Origin: Solirubrobacterales bacterium
GTDB taxonomy: Bacteria; Actinomycetota; Thermoleophilia; Solirubrobacterales; Solirubrobacteraceae
Direction of reading: 5' to 3'
DNA length: 64,000 bases
Assembly (NCBI GenBank): GCA_003138355.1
Contig: PLFX01000043.1
Span: 117,848-181,847, forward strand
A program made the position numbers and the translations under genes. The notes beneath the pieces are model-generated. The model saw only the letters and a list, made by a program, of their open reading frames with translations. It ran no database searches and was not told the origin of the DNA. Positions 17,500 to 24,942 of the stretch are shown piece by piece (the stretch's first letter is position 1; every line of letters starts with the position of its first letter).

Positions 17500-19021
17500 C
17501 CTCGACCTGCTCGGTGATCTGGGTGTGTGCGCGCGCGGGCAGCCAAGCGAGCGCCAGCAGCAGTCCGAGCGCGGCGAAGCCGCAGGAGACGATCAGCGCG
17601 CCGTCCATTCCGTGCACGAACGCGCCACGCGCCGACTGCAGAAGCGCCGGGTCCCCGAGCTTGTGCGCGAGGGCGACCGCGCCGAAGATGCTCGCGCGCG
17701 CCGAGGCGCCGGCGCCCGCGGGCAGGCCGGCGACGCTCAGGCGCGCGAGGTAGATCGAGCTCAGCACGCTGCCGAGGATCGCCGCGCCGAGGGGGCCGCC
17801 CGTCTTGTTGACCGCCTGGAGGACGGCCGAGCCGACGCCGCTGCGCTCAGGGCTCAGCTCGGCGAGCGCGGCCGACGAGGCGGTCGCCAACGCGAGCCCC
17901 ATGCCGGCGCCGACGAGCGCCATCCAGCAGGCGAGAAAGGCGCCGCTCGAGTGGACGCCCGTCGCCGTGCCGAGGCCGAGGCCGGTGCCGATCAGCGCGA
18001 AGCCGAGGCTCGCGCCGAGCTTCGCGCCGATGCGGCGCACAAGCTGGTCGGCCGGCAGCGCGCCGACGATCAGGCCGCCGATCAAGGGCAGCAGGCGCAG
18101 GCCCGAACCCATCGCGCTCGTCCCCGCCACGCCCTGGAAGTACTGCGGCATCGTGAACATGACGCCGAGCATCGCAAGCACGCCGATCGCCGCGAGGATG
18201 ACGCCCCAGGTGAAGGAGGCCGAGCGAAACAGCGCGAGGTCGACAAGCGGCTCACCGTCGGCGCGGCGGGTCAGGCGCTGCTCCCAGGCCAGGAACGCGA
18301 GCAAGAGCGCGACCCCGACGCCGATCGAGAGCAATGCGAGAAGCGTGCCCCAACCGTCCTGCCCGGCGCGGATGAAGCCGTAGGTCAGGAGCGTCAGACC
18401 GGCGACCGAGAGCCCGACACCGGGGAGATCGAACGCCGGCCGCTGAGATGCGCGGGACTCCGGCACGAGCGTCGTGACCGCGATCAGCGCGATCAGCACG
18501 ACCGGCACGTTCATCAGGAAGATCCAGCCCCACCAGTAATGGGTGAGTAGCCAACCGCCGAGGATCGGCCCGATCGGGAGCGCGAGGAAGTTCATCGCGG
18601 CCCAGATGCCGACCGCGCGCGGTCGCTCGCGTTCGTCGAAGAGCACCGTCAGCGCGGTCACCGCCATGACGATCACGCCGGCGCCGGCGAAGCCGAGCAG
18701 CGCGCGCGCGGCGAGAAACTCCGCGCTCGAGGTCGCGGTGGCGCAGAGCGCCGAGCCGAGCGCGAACAGGACGAGCGAGACGACGAGGACCTTCTTGCGG
18801 CCGTAGCGGTCGCCGAGCATGCCCGCCGGCAGCATCGCGGCCGCGAGCACGAGCAGGTAGGCCGAGGTGAACCACTGCAGATCAGACTCCGACGCGTGGA
18901 GCTTGCCGGCGAGCGTCGGCAGCGCGACGGTCAGAACCGTCCCGTCGAGGCCGACGGCGAGCACCGAGAGGCTGACCGCGGCGAGTGCCCACCAACGCCT
19001 GCTTGGGGCTTCTGCTCCCAT
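17483..19021 (-). CDS. MFS drug:H+ antiporter, DHA2 (EmrB/QacA) family
   Basis: A 512-residue transporter with about 14 predicted membrane helices. The first begins WWALAAVSLSVLAVGLDGTV, with motif D1 (LDGTVLTVALPTL). Motif A is GDRYGRKKVLVVSLVLFALG, and motif C-like glycines occur in GFAGAGVIVMAVTALTVL. The length and the LDGTV motif place it in the 14-TMS DHA2 group of multidrug exporters. The ATG start is only 4 bases from the 34-bp palindrome, so repressor binding would cover the promoter and 5' end. It is co-transcribed with the TetR gene downstream. Confidence 0.93.
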   Translation of the reverse strand: MGAEAPSRRWWALAAVSLSVLAVGLDGTVLTVALPTLAGKLHASESDLQWFTSAYLLVLAAAMLPAGMLGDRYGRKKVLVVSLVLFALGSALCATATSSAEFLAARALLGFAGAGVIVMAVTALTVLFDERERPRAVGIWAAMNFLALPIGPILGGWLLTHYWWGWIFLMNVPVVLIALIAVTTLVPESRASQRPAFDLPGVGLSVAGLTLLTYGFIRAGQDGWGTLLALLSIGVGVALLLAFLAWEQRLTRRADGEPLVDLALFRSASFTWGVILAAIGVLAMLGVMFTMPQYFQGVAGTSAMGSGLRLLPLIGGLIVGALPADQLVRRIGAKLGASLGFALIGTGLGLGTATGVHSSGAFLACWMALVGAGMGLALATASSAALAELSPERSGVGSAVLQAVNKTGGPLGAAILGSVLSSIYLARLSVAGLPAGAGASARASIFGAVALAHKLGDPALLQSARGAFVHGMDGALIVSCGFAALGLLLALAWLPARAHTQITEQVEVAITS

Positions 19022-19024
19022 GTT

Positions 19025-19058
19025 CTGATAGTAGCTCCCAAATGGAAGTTACTATCAG
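19025..19058. promoter_or_regulatory. 34-bp palindromic operator upstream of the MFS-tetR operon
   Basis: The sequence forms a near-perfect inverted repeat: the outer 9 bases of each arm (CTGATAGTA and TACTATCAG) match exactly, and the inner halves match with a few changes around the centre at 19041/19042. It lies directly in front of the MFS start codon. TetR-family regulators bind such palindromes, and the only nearby TetR gene is the downstream partner in the same operon. Confidence 0.8.
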
Positions 19059-19074
19059 TATTCTTCCGCGGTCG

Positions 19075-19587
19075 CTACCCGGCGTAGACCGGCGAGACGT
19101 TGATCAGCCCGCAGCGGAGGGCCTCGATCGTGCCGCCGAAGGATTGCAGGCGCCAGTTGATCGTGAGCGCCGCGAAGTCGTTCGGCGGCGTGATCTCGAC
19201 GCGCGTCGAGGTCGGGCAGCGCTTGTTGGCGTAGCCGGTCGCGCTGGCGTAGCCGATGTCGAACGCCGCGCTCTGCCCCGGGGCGAGCGTGACAACGCTC
19301 ACTGGGCGCGCGCTGACGGTGACGGACGCGCCGCGATGGACCACGGTCGGGAGCGCGTGGCCGGACGCGTTCAGCAGCAGCATCCCCGGGTAGCCCTCGA
19401 GCGTGCAGGTCACGTGCGCGAGGTTGCGCAGCTGGACCGTCTGGCCGACGCTGCCGGCGGCTCCCTGGGCGCGACCCGGCGTGACCGCGAGCTGCGAGGT
19501 GTAGCAGCGGTGCACCGCGCTCGCACTCGCGCTTGCCGGCGTGATCGCGGCGAGCGCTACGAGCGCGATGAGCATCCTAGAAGACAT
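19075..19587 (-). CDS. Secreted DUF4232-like protein
   Basis: A 170-residue protein with an N-terminal signal peptide (MLIALVALAAITPASASASA). The mature part starts HRCYTSQLAVTPG and has paired cysteines plus NLAHVTCTLEGYPGMLLLN, the pattern of the actinobacterial DUF4232 domain, an immunoglobulin-like secreted or lipoprotein domain of unknown role. It ends RCGLINVSPVYAG. The start overlaps the end of the upstream fibronectin-type gene by 11 bases on the same strand, so the two exported proteins are likely co-expressed. Confidence 0.85.
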   Translation of the reverse strand: MSSRMLIALVALAAITPASASASAVHRCYTSQLAVTPGRAQGAAGSVGQTVQLRNLAHVTCTLEGYPGMLLLNASGHALPTVVHRGASVTVSARPVSVVTLAPGQSAAFDIGYASATGYANKRCPTSTRVEITPPNDFAALTINWRLQSFGGTIEALRCGLINVSPVYAG

Positions 19588-20386
19588 CGATCGGAACCTT
19601 CAAAGTATTGCCCGTCAGGCCGTTCGCGGTCGCGCTCAGGCGCAGCTGGTAGACGCCCCCGGGCAGGGCGTGGCCGTCCAGGCGGCCGCTGAAATGCAGG
19701 CTGTTAGCGCCGCTGGCATCGGGCTTCGTGAAGCTGCCGAGGAGCTCGTAGGAGCTACAGCGCTTGCGCGCCGGCGCGGCGTGCGTGAGGCAGCTGCCGG
19801 CGTGCTCGTAGCCGGGGCTGACGCGAATCACGTCTACCGTGACGGTCGCGGCCTCGCTGTCCGTGTACGTCAGATCGGTGCCGGTTCCGTGCGCTTTGGT
19901 CATCGGTCCCCCGCTCGGCGCGGCGAAGAAGGAGATCAGCGACGCCTTCAACGCGCTCATATCGGGCGGTGTCGCGCCGGCGGCCGGCGCGAGCGTCGTC
20001 ATCGGCGGCGTGCGCGCCGATGGAAGTCCCGTGCCGGCGGCGTTTGACGCGGTGACCGTGAAGGAGTAGGCGCTCGCGGGCTGGAGGCCGCCAACGGTGA
20101 TCGGCGAGGCGGCGCCGAAGACCTGCTTGTTCCCCGGCGTGACCGTGACCATGTAGCTGGCGCCGGGATGACTACTCGCTGCAGGTCCGGTCTGGCCGCT
20201 GGCCGATGTCGATCCGCTGGCTCCCGTGGAGCCGCTCGCAGCGCCGAAGCTGATTATCGCGCCATCGGCTCCCGGGGTCGCTGTGACGCCCTCGGGAGCC
20301 GGCGGCGGGCCCGCGCCGGCGGCGATGGCGCTCGCCGCGCCAAGCAGCGCAAGCGTCGCCACAGTCAGTGCAATCCGTTGCTTCAT
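19577..20386 (-). CDS. Secreted fibronectin type III domain protein
   Basis: ATG 20386 gives a 269-residue protein with a signal peptide (MKQRIALTVATLALLGAASA). One FnIII-like domain follows: PPAPEGVTATPGADGAIISF, a Ser/Gly/Thr-rich insertion of about 25 residues, then VGGLQPASAYSFTVTASNAA. A second C-terminal beta-rich region (TVDVIRVSPGYEHAG ... LPGGVYQLRLSATANGLTGN) resembles Ig-like cell-surface modules. Longer upstream starts would bury the signal peptide, so they were rejected. It lies in an apparent operon with the DUF4232 gene. Its role, possibly cell-surface adhesion, is unknown. Confidence 0.85.
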   Translation of the reverse strand: MKQRIALTVATLALLGAASAIAAGAGPPPAPEGVTATPGADGAIISFGAASGSTGASGSTSASGQTGPAASSHPGASYMVTVTPGNKQVFGAASPITVGGLQPASAYSFTVTASNAAGTGLPSARTPPMTTLAPAAGATPPDMSALKASLISFFAAPSGGPMTKAHGTGTDLTYTDSEAATVTVDVIRVSPGYEHAGSCLTHAAPARKRCSSYELLGSFTKPDASGANSLHFSGRLDGHALPGGVYQLRLSATANGLTGNTLKVPIDVF

Positions 20387-20420
20387 CGTCGCGATCAACT
20401 GCCGGTAGAGTCGGAATGTA

Positions 20421-20969
20421 GTGGCGTTGGCGGACCCTTCACGGGCGATCATCTTTCACGGCTCGGGCGGCCATCCCGACGTGTGCTGGTACGGCTGGCT
20501 CGGAGCGCGGCTGCGAGCGCGCGGGTACAGCGTCGAGCTGCCGCACTATCCCGGCCTCAACCGGGAACCGATCGCAAGCTTCCTGCCCGGGGTCATGGCG
20601 AGTCACAGCTTCGACAACCGAACCGTGCTCGTCGGCCACTCCGGCGGCGCCGCATTACTGCTCGCGCTGCTCGAGCACCTCGAGACGGCCGTCGCGCAGG
20701 CGATCCTCGTCGCCGGCTACTGCACGCCGCCGAACGCGGCAGACGAGCCGGTCCTGCAGCAGAGCTACGACTGGGATGCGATTCGCGCCCACGCCGGGGA
20801 CCTCTACTTCATCAACTCGGTCCGCGACCCTTACGGGTGCGATGCCGAGCAGGGGCGGGCGATGTTCGACCGCCTCGGTGGCACCTTGATCGTGCGCAAC
20901 GAAGGCCACTTCGGTGACGTCGACGACCCCCACCCCACTTTCGAGCTGCTCGACCGGCTGATCGCCTGA
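20421..20969 (+). CDS. Alpha/beta hydrolase, RBBP9/YdeN-like serine hydrolase
   Basis: A 182-residue compact hydrolase. IIFHGSGGHPDVCWYGWLGA is the oxyanion-hole region, VLVGHSGGAALLLALLEHL contains the nucleophile elbow G-H-S-G-G, and NEGHFGDVDDPHPTFELLD holds the catalytic histidine. This size and layout fit the RBBP9/YdeN family. It starts at GTG 20421 and is divergent from the FnIII gene, with 34 bases between starts, so the two promoters must be compact or overlapping. Substrate is unknown. Confidence 0.85.
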   Translation: MALADPSRAIIFHGSGGHPDVCWYGWLGARLRARGYSVELPHYPGLNREPIASFLPGVMASHSFDNRTVLVGHSGGAALLLALLEHLETAVAQAILVAGYCTPPNAADEPVLQQSYDWDAIRAHAGDLYFINSVRDPYGCDAEQGRAMFDRLGGTLIVRNEGHFGDVDDPHPTFELLDRLIA

Positions 20970-20974
20970 GGCTC

Positions 20975-21029
20975 GCTTCGATCAGCGAAGCTCGCTCGCG
21001 GGTTCGACCCGCTAGGTTTCGCGACCTAG
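20975..21029 (+). other. Three consecutive small hairpins between hydrolase and mutarotase genes
   Basis: Three adjoining perfect 6-bp stems follow the hydrolase stop: GCTTCG/CGAAGC (20975-20991), GCGGGT/ACCCGC with loop TCG (20998-21012), and CTAGGT/ACCTAG (21012-21029). There is no T tract. They could be a terminator, an mRNA-stabilising element or a small RNA structure ahead of the next gene's ribosome binding site. Confidence 0.5.
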
Positions 21030-21076
21030 GCATCCCGTGAGGCGGATGCCCGAGGATCGCGAGAGAGGAGAAGCGC

Positions 21077-21397
21077 ATGACGGAGTTCACCGGCTTGCGG
21101 ACGCGACTGCGACCCGGGACCGAGGAGGCCTACAAGCGGGCGCACGACGAGATCTGGCCCGAGCTGCTCGAAGCGCAGCGGGCCGTCGGGATCAAGCGCT
21201 GGCTGATCTTTCGCGATGGGCTCGACCTGTTCCACAGCGTCGAGGCCGACGACTTCGACGCCGCGATCGCGCAGCTCGAGCAAGACCCCACCGACCAGCG
21301 CTGGCAGGCCGAAATGGCGAAGTTCGTGGAGGCGGAGCCAGATGCGCAGCGTCCGGCGTCAACGCGACTGACCCTCATCTACCACCGCGTGCCCTAG
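21077..21397 (+). CDS. L-rhamnose mutarotase family protein
   Basis: A 106-residue protein with a strong ribosome binding site (gagaggag) before ATG 21077. The family signature is clear: GLRTRLRPGTEEAYKRAHDE, then IWPELLEAQRAVGIKRWLIF, then LFHSVEADDFDAAIAQLEQD, and DQRWQAEMAKFVE near the end. Members are dimeric alpha-beta-barrel proteins that interconvert sugar anomers (RhaM, alpha/beta-L-rhamnose or fucose). No rhamnose catabolic gene is nearby, so the true substrate is open. It ends 9 bases from the convergent end of the esterase gene. Confidence 0.9.
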   Translation: MTEFTGLRTRLRPGTEEAYKRAHDEIWPELLEAQRAVGIKRWLIFRDGLDLFHSVEADDFDAAIAQLEQDPTDQRWQAEMAKFVEAEPDAQRPASTRLTLIYHRVP

Positions 21398-21406
21398 CAG
21401 CACGCG

Positions 21407-22297
21407 TCAGTCGCGCGCGCAGTTGGCGAGCGCTGTGGCGTAGAACTGCAGGTAGTCGCCCCAGTGGCTGTTCCAGTAGTCCAGGCTGTGTGATCCGGGC
21501 CAAACGTGGAACTGAACGGAGCTACCGTGCGCTCGCAATAGCTCGGCGAGCGTCGTGTCGGCGGCGCGGAACGGGTCCGCTGACCCGACGTCGAGCCAGA
21601 CCGCCAGCCCGCGGTACGGGTCGTGGATGCGGGCGGCGGCGATGACGTCGTTGCGCGCGAAGTCCTCCGCGTTGTCGAAGGCGCCGGCGGCGCTCTCTCC
21701 CCCGCTCAGCCAGAGCGCCGCGGAGTGGCCGCCGACCGCGCAGAAGCGGCCGGGGTCAAGACGCGCGATGTTCAGGGCGCCGAAGCCGCCCATCGAAACG
21801 CCACCGATCGCGACGCGGGCGCCGTCCGCGTGAAGGCGGCTGATCGCCTGCGGGATCACCTCGCGCAACACATACGAGCCCCAAGCGCCGCCGGCGCGGT
21901 CATGCCAGTAAGAGTCGGCGCCGCCGTAGGGGAAGACGATGTCCGGAGCACGCTTTCCAAGCCGCGCCAGCGCCGCGAACAGCTGACCGTTGATGCTCGA
22001 GTTCTCATCCCCGCCTTTGCCGTGCAAGAACACGAGCAACGGCCGGCGCGAGCCGGTCGCGCCACCAGGGATCACCGCCGCCACGGGCAGCACCCGATGC
22101 ACGAGCCGACTGTCGATCGTGAAGCGCACAACTCGCGCACCGCGCGTGGCGAGCCCAGGAACGAGGGCGGGCGCGCCAACGAGCGCGCCCAGGAGCACCG
22201 CGGCGAACACACCGACCGCGACCAGTCGCCGCCGGAGATATCTACCGCGGCGTTTCCCTCGCAACCCGCGTGATGCCGGCCGGGCAGCGCCAACCAC
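21407..22297 (-). CDS. Membrane-anchored or secreted esterase, alpha/beta hydrolase (esterase D/PHB-depolymerase-like)
   Basis: A 296-residue protein starting at GTG 22297. A basic N-terminus (RGKRRGRYLRRR) is followed by a hydrophobic segment (LVAVGVFAAVLLGALVGAPA), giving a signal or membrane anchor. The catalytic domain has LLVFLHGKGGDENSSINGQL, the nucleophile elbow VAIGGVSMGGFGALNIARLD (G-V-S-M-G), an acidic region LDVGSADPF and the catalytic histidine in VWPGSHSLDYW. The layout resembles antigen-85/esterase D/feruloyl esterase proteins acting outside the cell. It lies 9 bases from the TetR gene and reads the same way. Confidence 0.88.
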   Translation of the reverse strand: MVGAARPASRGLRGKRRGRYLRRRLVAVGVFAAVLLGALVGAPALVPGLATRGARVVRFTIDSRLVHRVLPVAAVIPGGATGSRRPLLVFLHGKGGDENSSINGQLFAALARLGKRAPDIVFPYGGADSYWHDRAGGAWGSYVLREVIPQAISRLHADGARVAIGGVSMGGFGALNIARLDPGRFCAVGGHSAALWLSGGESAAGAFDNAEDFARNDVIAAARIHDPYRGLAVWLDVGSADPFRAADTTLAELLRAHGSSVQFHVWPGSHSLDYWNSHWGDYLQFYATALANCARD

Positions 22298-22306
22298 GCG
22301 CCCAGC

Positions 22307-22948
22307 CTAACGGCGCGCTCTGCCCGAGCCCTCGGCGCGCTCACGGGCAAGACTCCCTGAGCTCACGCCGGCCACCAGTCGGCGGGCGGAGCGCTCGAGC
22401 GCGTCGGGCTCAATCCCGCTGAGCGTCCGCAGGCGGTAGATGACCGGCGGGGAGATCGCGGCGAGGATCATCCCGGCAAGTGCTTGGTGGTCGAGCTCCG
22501 GATCGATGTCGCGGAGCAATGCCGCCAGGTGGATCAGCAGCGTGCCGGCGACGCGCGTCGTCGGTTGGCCCGCAGCGCTCTCAGCGGCCATCACCGTGTC
22601 CATGTGAGTCGTCTGAAAGCGAACGACTTCGACGACAAATGCCTCGAGGCGCTCGCCGGGCGGCGCGCCGGGGCCGAGCGGCGGCGGACCGCTCAAGATT
22701 GCGTCCTGAAGCTCGCGAGCGTAGTCCTCGAGCAGGGCGGCCGTTAGTCCGGCACGATCGCCGAAGCGGCGAAAGACGGTGCCCTTCCCGACGCCCGCGG
22801 CGGCGGCGACGGCCCCCATCGTCAGCGCCTCGAAGCCACCCTCCTCGAGCAGGCCACGGGCCGCGTCGAGGATGCGCTGGCGATTGGCCGCGGCATCGCG
22901 GCGCTCGGCCCGGCGCTCGCCGGCGATCGGCAGCTCAATCGGTCGCAT
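22307..22948 (-). CDS. TetR-family transcriptional regulator of the yceI-like gene
   Basis: A 213-residue repressor with a typical TetR head: RRDAAANRQRILDAARGLLE, EGGFEALTMGAVAAAAGVGK and GTVFRRFGDRAGLTAALLED. The C-terminal half (DTVMAAESAAGQPTTRVAG) is similar to the TetR_C SbtR-like group. It is divergent from the YceI gene, and the 94-bp region between them carries two CGGACC-type palindromes, so the regulator most likely represses both its own and the yceI promoter. The downstream esterase gene is 9 bases away and probably co-transcribed. Confidence 0.92.
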   Translation of the reverse strand: MRPIELPIAGERRAERRDAAANRQRILDAARGLLEEGGFEALTMGAVAAAAGVGKGTVFRRFGDRAGLTAALLEDYARELQDAILSGPPPLGPGAPPGERLEAFVVEVVRFQTTHMDTVMAAESAAGQPTTRVAGTLLIHLAALLRDIDPELDHQALAGMILAAISPPVIYRLRTLSGIEPDALERSARRLVAGVSSGSLARERAEGSGRARR

Positions 22949-22966
22949 GACCCAAGTGTAGCTAAC

Positions 22967-22981
22967 CGGACCGACGGTCCG
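22967..22981. promoter_or_regulatory. Operator 1: CGGACCGACGGTCCG
   Basis: A perfect 7+1+7 inverted repeat in the region shared by the divergent tetR and yceI-like genes, 18 bases upstream of the tetR start codon. Together with the second copy 34 bp away (centre to centre), this is the likely TetR binding site. Confidence 0.8.
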
Positions 22982-23000
22982 AACGTGCTATCGTGATAAG

Positions 23001-23015
23001 CGGACCATCGGTCCG
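23001..23015. promoter_or_regulatory. Operator 2: CGGACCATCGGTCCG
   Basis: A perfect 6+3+6 inverted repeat sharing the CGGACC/GGTCCG arms with operator 1, lying 27 bases upstream of the yceI-like ATG. Two nearly identical sites between divergent genes fit co-repression by the adjacent TetR protein. Confidence 0.8.
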
Positions 23016-23042
23016 AAACAATCACTCAAATGGAGGGACACC

Positions 23043-23588
23043 ATGGAAACCCAAACCAGCACCATCCAAGCCCCGACCACCACACTCAGCGGCGACTGGC
23101 GCGTCGACCCGGGCCGCAGCCGCGTTCGCTTCCATACCCGCGCCATGTTCGGCCTGCTTCCCGTGCTTGGCCGTTTCGAGCGCTTCGGGGGTGCGCTCCA
23201 CGTCGCGGATACGGGTCAGGCCACCGGCGACCTGCGCATCGAATCCGCAAGCATCCGAACCGGCATCAGTAAGCGCGATGGCCACCTGCGGACCGAGGAC
23301 TTCTTCCACGCCGACGCTTATCCGTACCTGACCTTCAAGCTGACCGGGCTGCGCACCGGCAGCGACATCGGCGAGGTGACCGGCACGCTCGGCATCCGTG
23401 GGAAGACGCTGCCGATCCGGGCGCGCGCCGCGATCGCCGACGCCGATTCAGAGCTTCAAATCGACGCGCGTTTCCCGGTCGATCACGACGCGGCCGGCCT
23501 CGGCTGGGCGAAGCCGGGCCTGATTCGCAAGGTCATCGACGCCGACGTCCAGCTCACGCTGACGCGCGAGACGGCAAACGACGTGTAG
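23043..23588 (+). CDS. YceI-family protein
   Basis: A 181-residue lipocalin-like protein with a good ribosome binding site (tggaggga) before ATG 23043. The YceI pattern is clear: GDWRVDPGRSRVRFHTRAMF, then ESASIRTGISKRDGHLRTED, FFHADAYPYLTFKLTGLR and VTGTLGIRGKTLPI. The family binds isoprenoids or other hydrophobic compounds. No signal peptide is visible, so it is a cytoplasmic form. Expression is probably controlled by the divergent TetR through two palindromes. The reductase remnant follows immediately after its stop codon. Confidence 0.93.
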   Translation: METQTSTIQAPTTTLSGDWRVDPGRSRVRFHTRAMFGLLPVLGRFERFGGALHVADTGQATGDLRIESASIRTGISKRDGHLRTEDFFHADAYPYLTFKLTGLRTGSDIGEVTGTLGIRGKTLPIRARAAIADADSELQIDARFPVDHDAAGLGWAKPGLIRKVIDADVQLTLTRETANDV

Positions 23589-23882
23589 GTGATCGCGGAA
23601 TTGCGAGTGCCGCTCGCGAACGGCCGCTGGTTTCCTTTCAGTAGCACTTACTTCGTCGATCCAACTTTCAGCGCCGGCACGCCGACGATGCTGATCGCGG
23701 GCGACGATGCCGAGGCAAAGCGCGTTGTCGGCGACATACTCGTCGACTTCGGCTGGCCTGAGCCGATCGATCTCGGCGGGATCGAGGGATCACGCGAGCT
23801 CGAGGTGATCTGCATTGCCTGGGTCAAGATCGGCGGCGTACGCGGCGCCTGGGACCACGGTTTCTCCCTACTCGCGGGATGA
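23589..23882 (+). pseudogene. C-terminal remnant of an F420-dependent NADP oxidoreductase-like protein
   Basis: The frame begins with a GTG directly after the yceI stop codon and encodes 97 residues. The part from STYFVDPTFSAGTPTMLIAG onward, through GDDAEAKRVVGDILVDFGWP and IDLGGIEGSRELEVICIAWV, matches the C-terminal half of PF03807-type reductases. The N-terminal Rossmann (GxGxxG) half that binds NADP is missing. It is most likely a gene remnant, although the open frame and tight coupling to yceI mean a short protein could still be made. Confidence 0.75.
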
Positions 23883-24095
23883 GCGTTCGCGTGATCTCGC
23901 CGGCGCCGCGCTACCGGCTGAGCCGGCCGCCAAGATGCGGCGTAGCAAGTACAAATCGAGGACCAGGGGCGCGACGAACGCGAGGCCCCACCAACGTCCT
24001 GTGGCGCAGAGCACGATGACGACGGCTGTGATCCAAACGGCCAGCAGCAGCCGGATCACCAGCGATGACTTCCGGTGTCGCAGATCCCAGTTCAT
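23868..24095 (-). CDS. Small membrane protein, 75 aa
   Basis: ATG 24095 gives MNWDLRHRKSSLVIRLLLAV, then a hydrophobic stretch (WITAVVIVLCAT), a short turn GRWW, and a second helix (GLAFVAPLVLDLYLLRRIL), ending in a basic Ser/Arg-rich tail. It therefore has two predicted membrane helices. Longer upstream starts give low-complexity Arg-rich sequence and are rejected. The end overlaps the reductase remnant on the other strand by 15 bases. Family unknown. Confidence 0.6.
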   Translation of the reverse strand: MNWDLRHRKSSLVIRLLLAVWITAVVIVLCATGRWWGLAFVAPLVLDLYLLRRILAAGSAGSAAPARSRERSSRE

Positions 24096-24124
24096 CGTTG
24101 CCGCACGGTACTGGTAGCGGCGCG

Positions 24125-24367
24125 CTGGCGCCGGCGCGAATCGCGCTGCGCCTGACGCGAGCGCGCATGGCGTGGGCGTTCGAGCGTGCGCCCGAAGTGT
24201 GGGACTTGGGCAACACTCGCAACGCGCCATCGCTCGCGTTACACGCGAAGGTCGGCTTCGTCGAGGTGACGCAAGGCTTCTTCTGCCGGGACGTCTCCTT
24301 CGCGGGCGGCGTTGGGGTATTGGGACGCGCCAAACTTGACGGCGCGGCAAGCCGGCCGACCCACTGA
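24125..24367 (+). pseudogene. C-terminal remnant of a GNAT acetyltransferase
   Basis: The frame ending at 24367 contains ALRLTRARMAWAFERAPEVW, then NTRNAPSLALHAKVGFVEVT and FAGGVGVLGRAKL. The N-x-x-S-x-x-L-H-x-x-x-G-F-x-E-V-T pattern is the C-terminal half of GNAT acetyltransferases. The acetyl-CoA binding loop (R/Q-x-x-G-x-G/A) and everything N-terminal to it are absent, and no start or ribosome binding site fits. It overlaps nothing essential and looks like a decayed gene. Confidence 0.65.
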
Positions 24368-24461
24368 CTGCCCGCAAGCGCGGGCGCTATCGAGCTGCAT
24401 GGCCCGCAGAACCGTGCGGGGCTGCTCCTACGAAACGCCGTCCACGACTACAGCCCGTACT

Positions 24462-24647
24462 TCACTGGTCAAGGTTCACTCGGCGGCGCGTTGCGATCCC
24501 GAGCTTCTCCAGCTCGCGGGCCGCCCGAAGCTCGCGGGCTTCCTTGTGTGCCGCCTCGTTGCGCGCGGCGATCTCATCCCTGACATCGCTGAACGTCGTG
24601 ACAGACGTCGAAAGAACATGCTCCGACTCGGAGGGCTTCTTGGCCAT
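24462..24647 (-). CDS. Small charged hypothetical protein, 61 aa
   Basis: ATG 24647 gives a soluble 61-residue protein (MAKKPSESEHVLSTSVTTFS, then a charged helix DVRDEIAARNEAAHKEAREL and RAARELEKLGI). A GGAG element lies about 9 bases upstream of the start. The long Glu/Ala/Arg helix suggests a coiled coil. No family is recognised. Confidence 0.6.
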   Translation of the reverse strand: MAKKPSESEHVLSTSVTTFSDVRDEIAARNEAAHKEARELRAARELEKLGIATRRRVNLDQ

Positions 24648-24942
24648 TCCGTTGCACTCCTTGGGCTCTTCCGGAAGACCGGGCCACAGAGGAAATGCGA
24701 GAGCGCAACACCCAGCTGTGGAGCTACCGACCCAGTCTAGCGGAGCCAACAGCGCCGCTCCAGCGCTGCGACCCCGGATCCTTCGACGGCTCCGGTCGCC
24801 CCCATCCGCGCGCGAGCCGACCGACGCGGCTGCTGTTCGCGCGTTGGCGGCACCACGAGGGACGCCACTGAGGCGGTCGCTCTGGTCTGATTGCAGGCGT
24901 GTCGGACCGCGCGAGCGCCGTGCGGTGGCCTACCGTCTGTGT

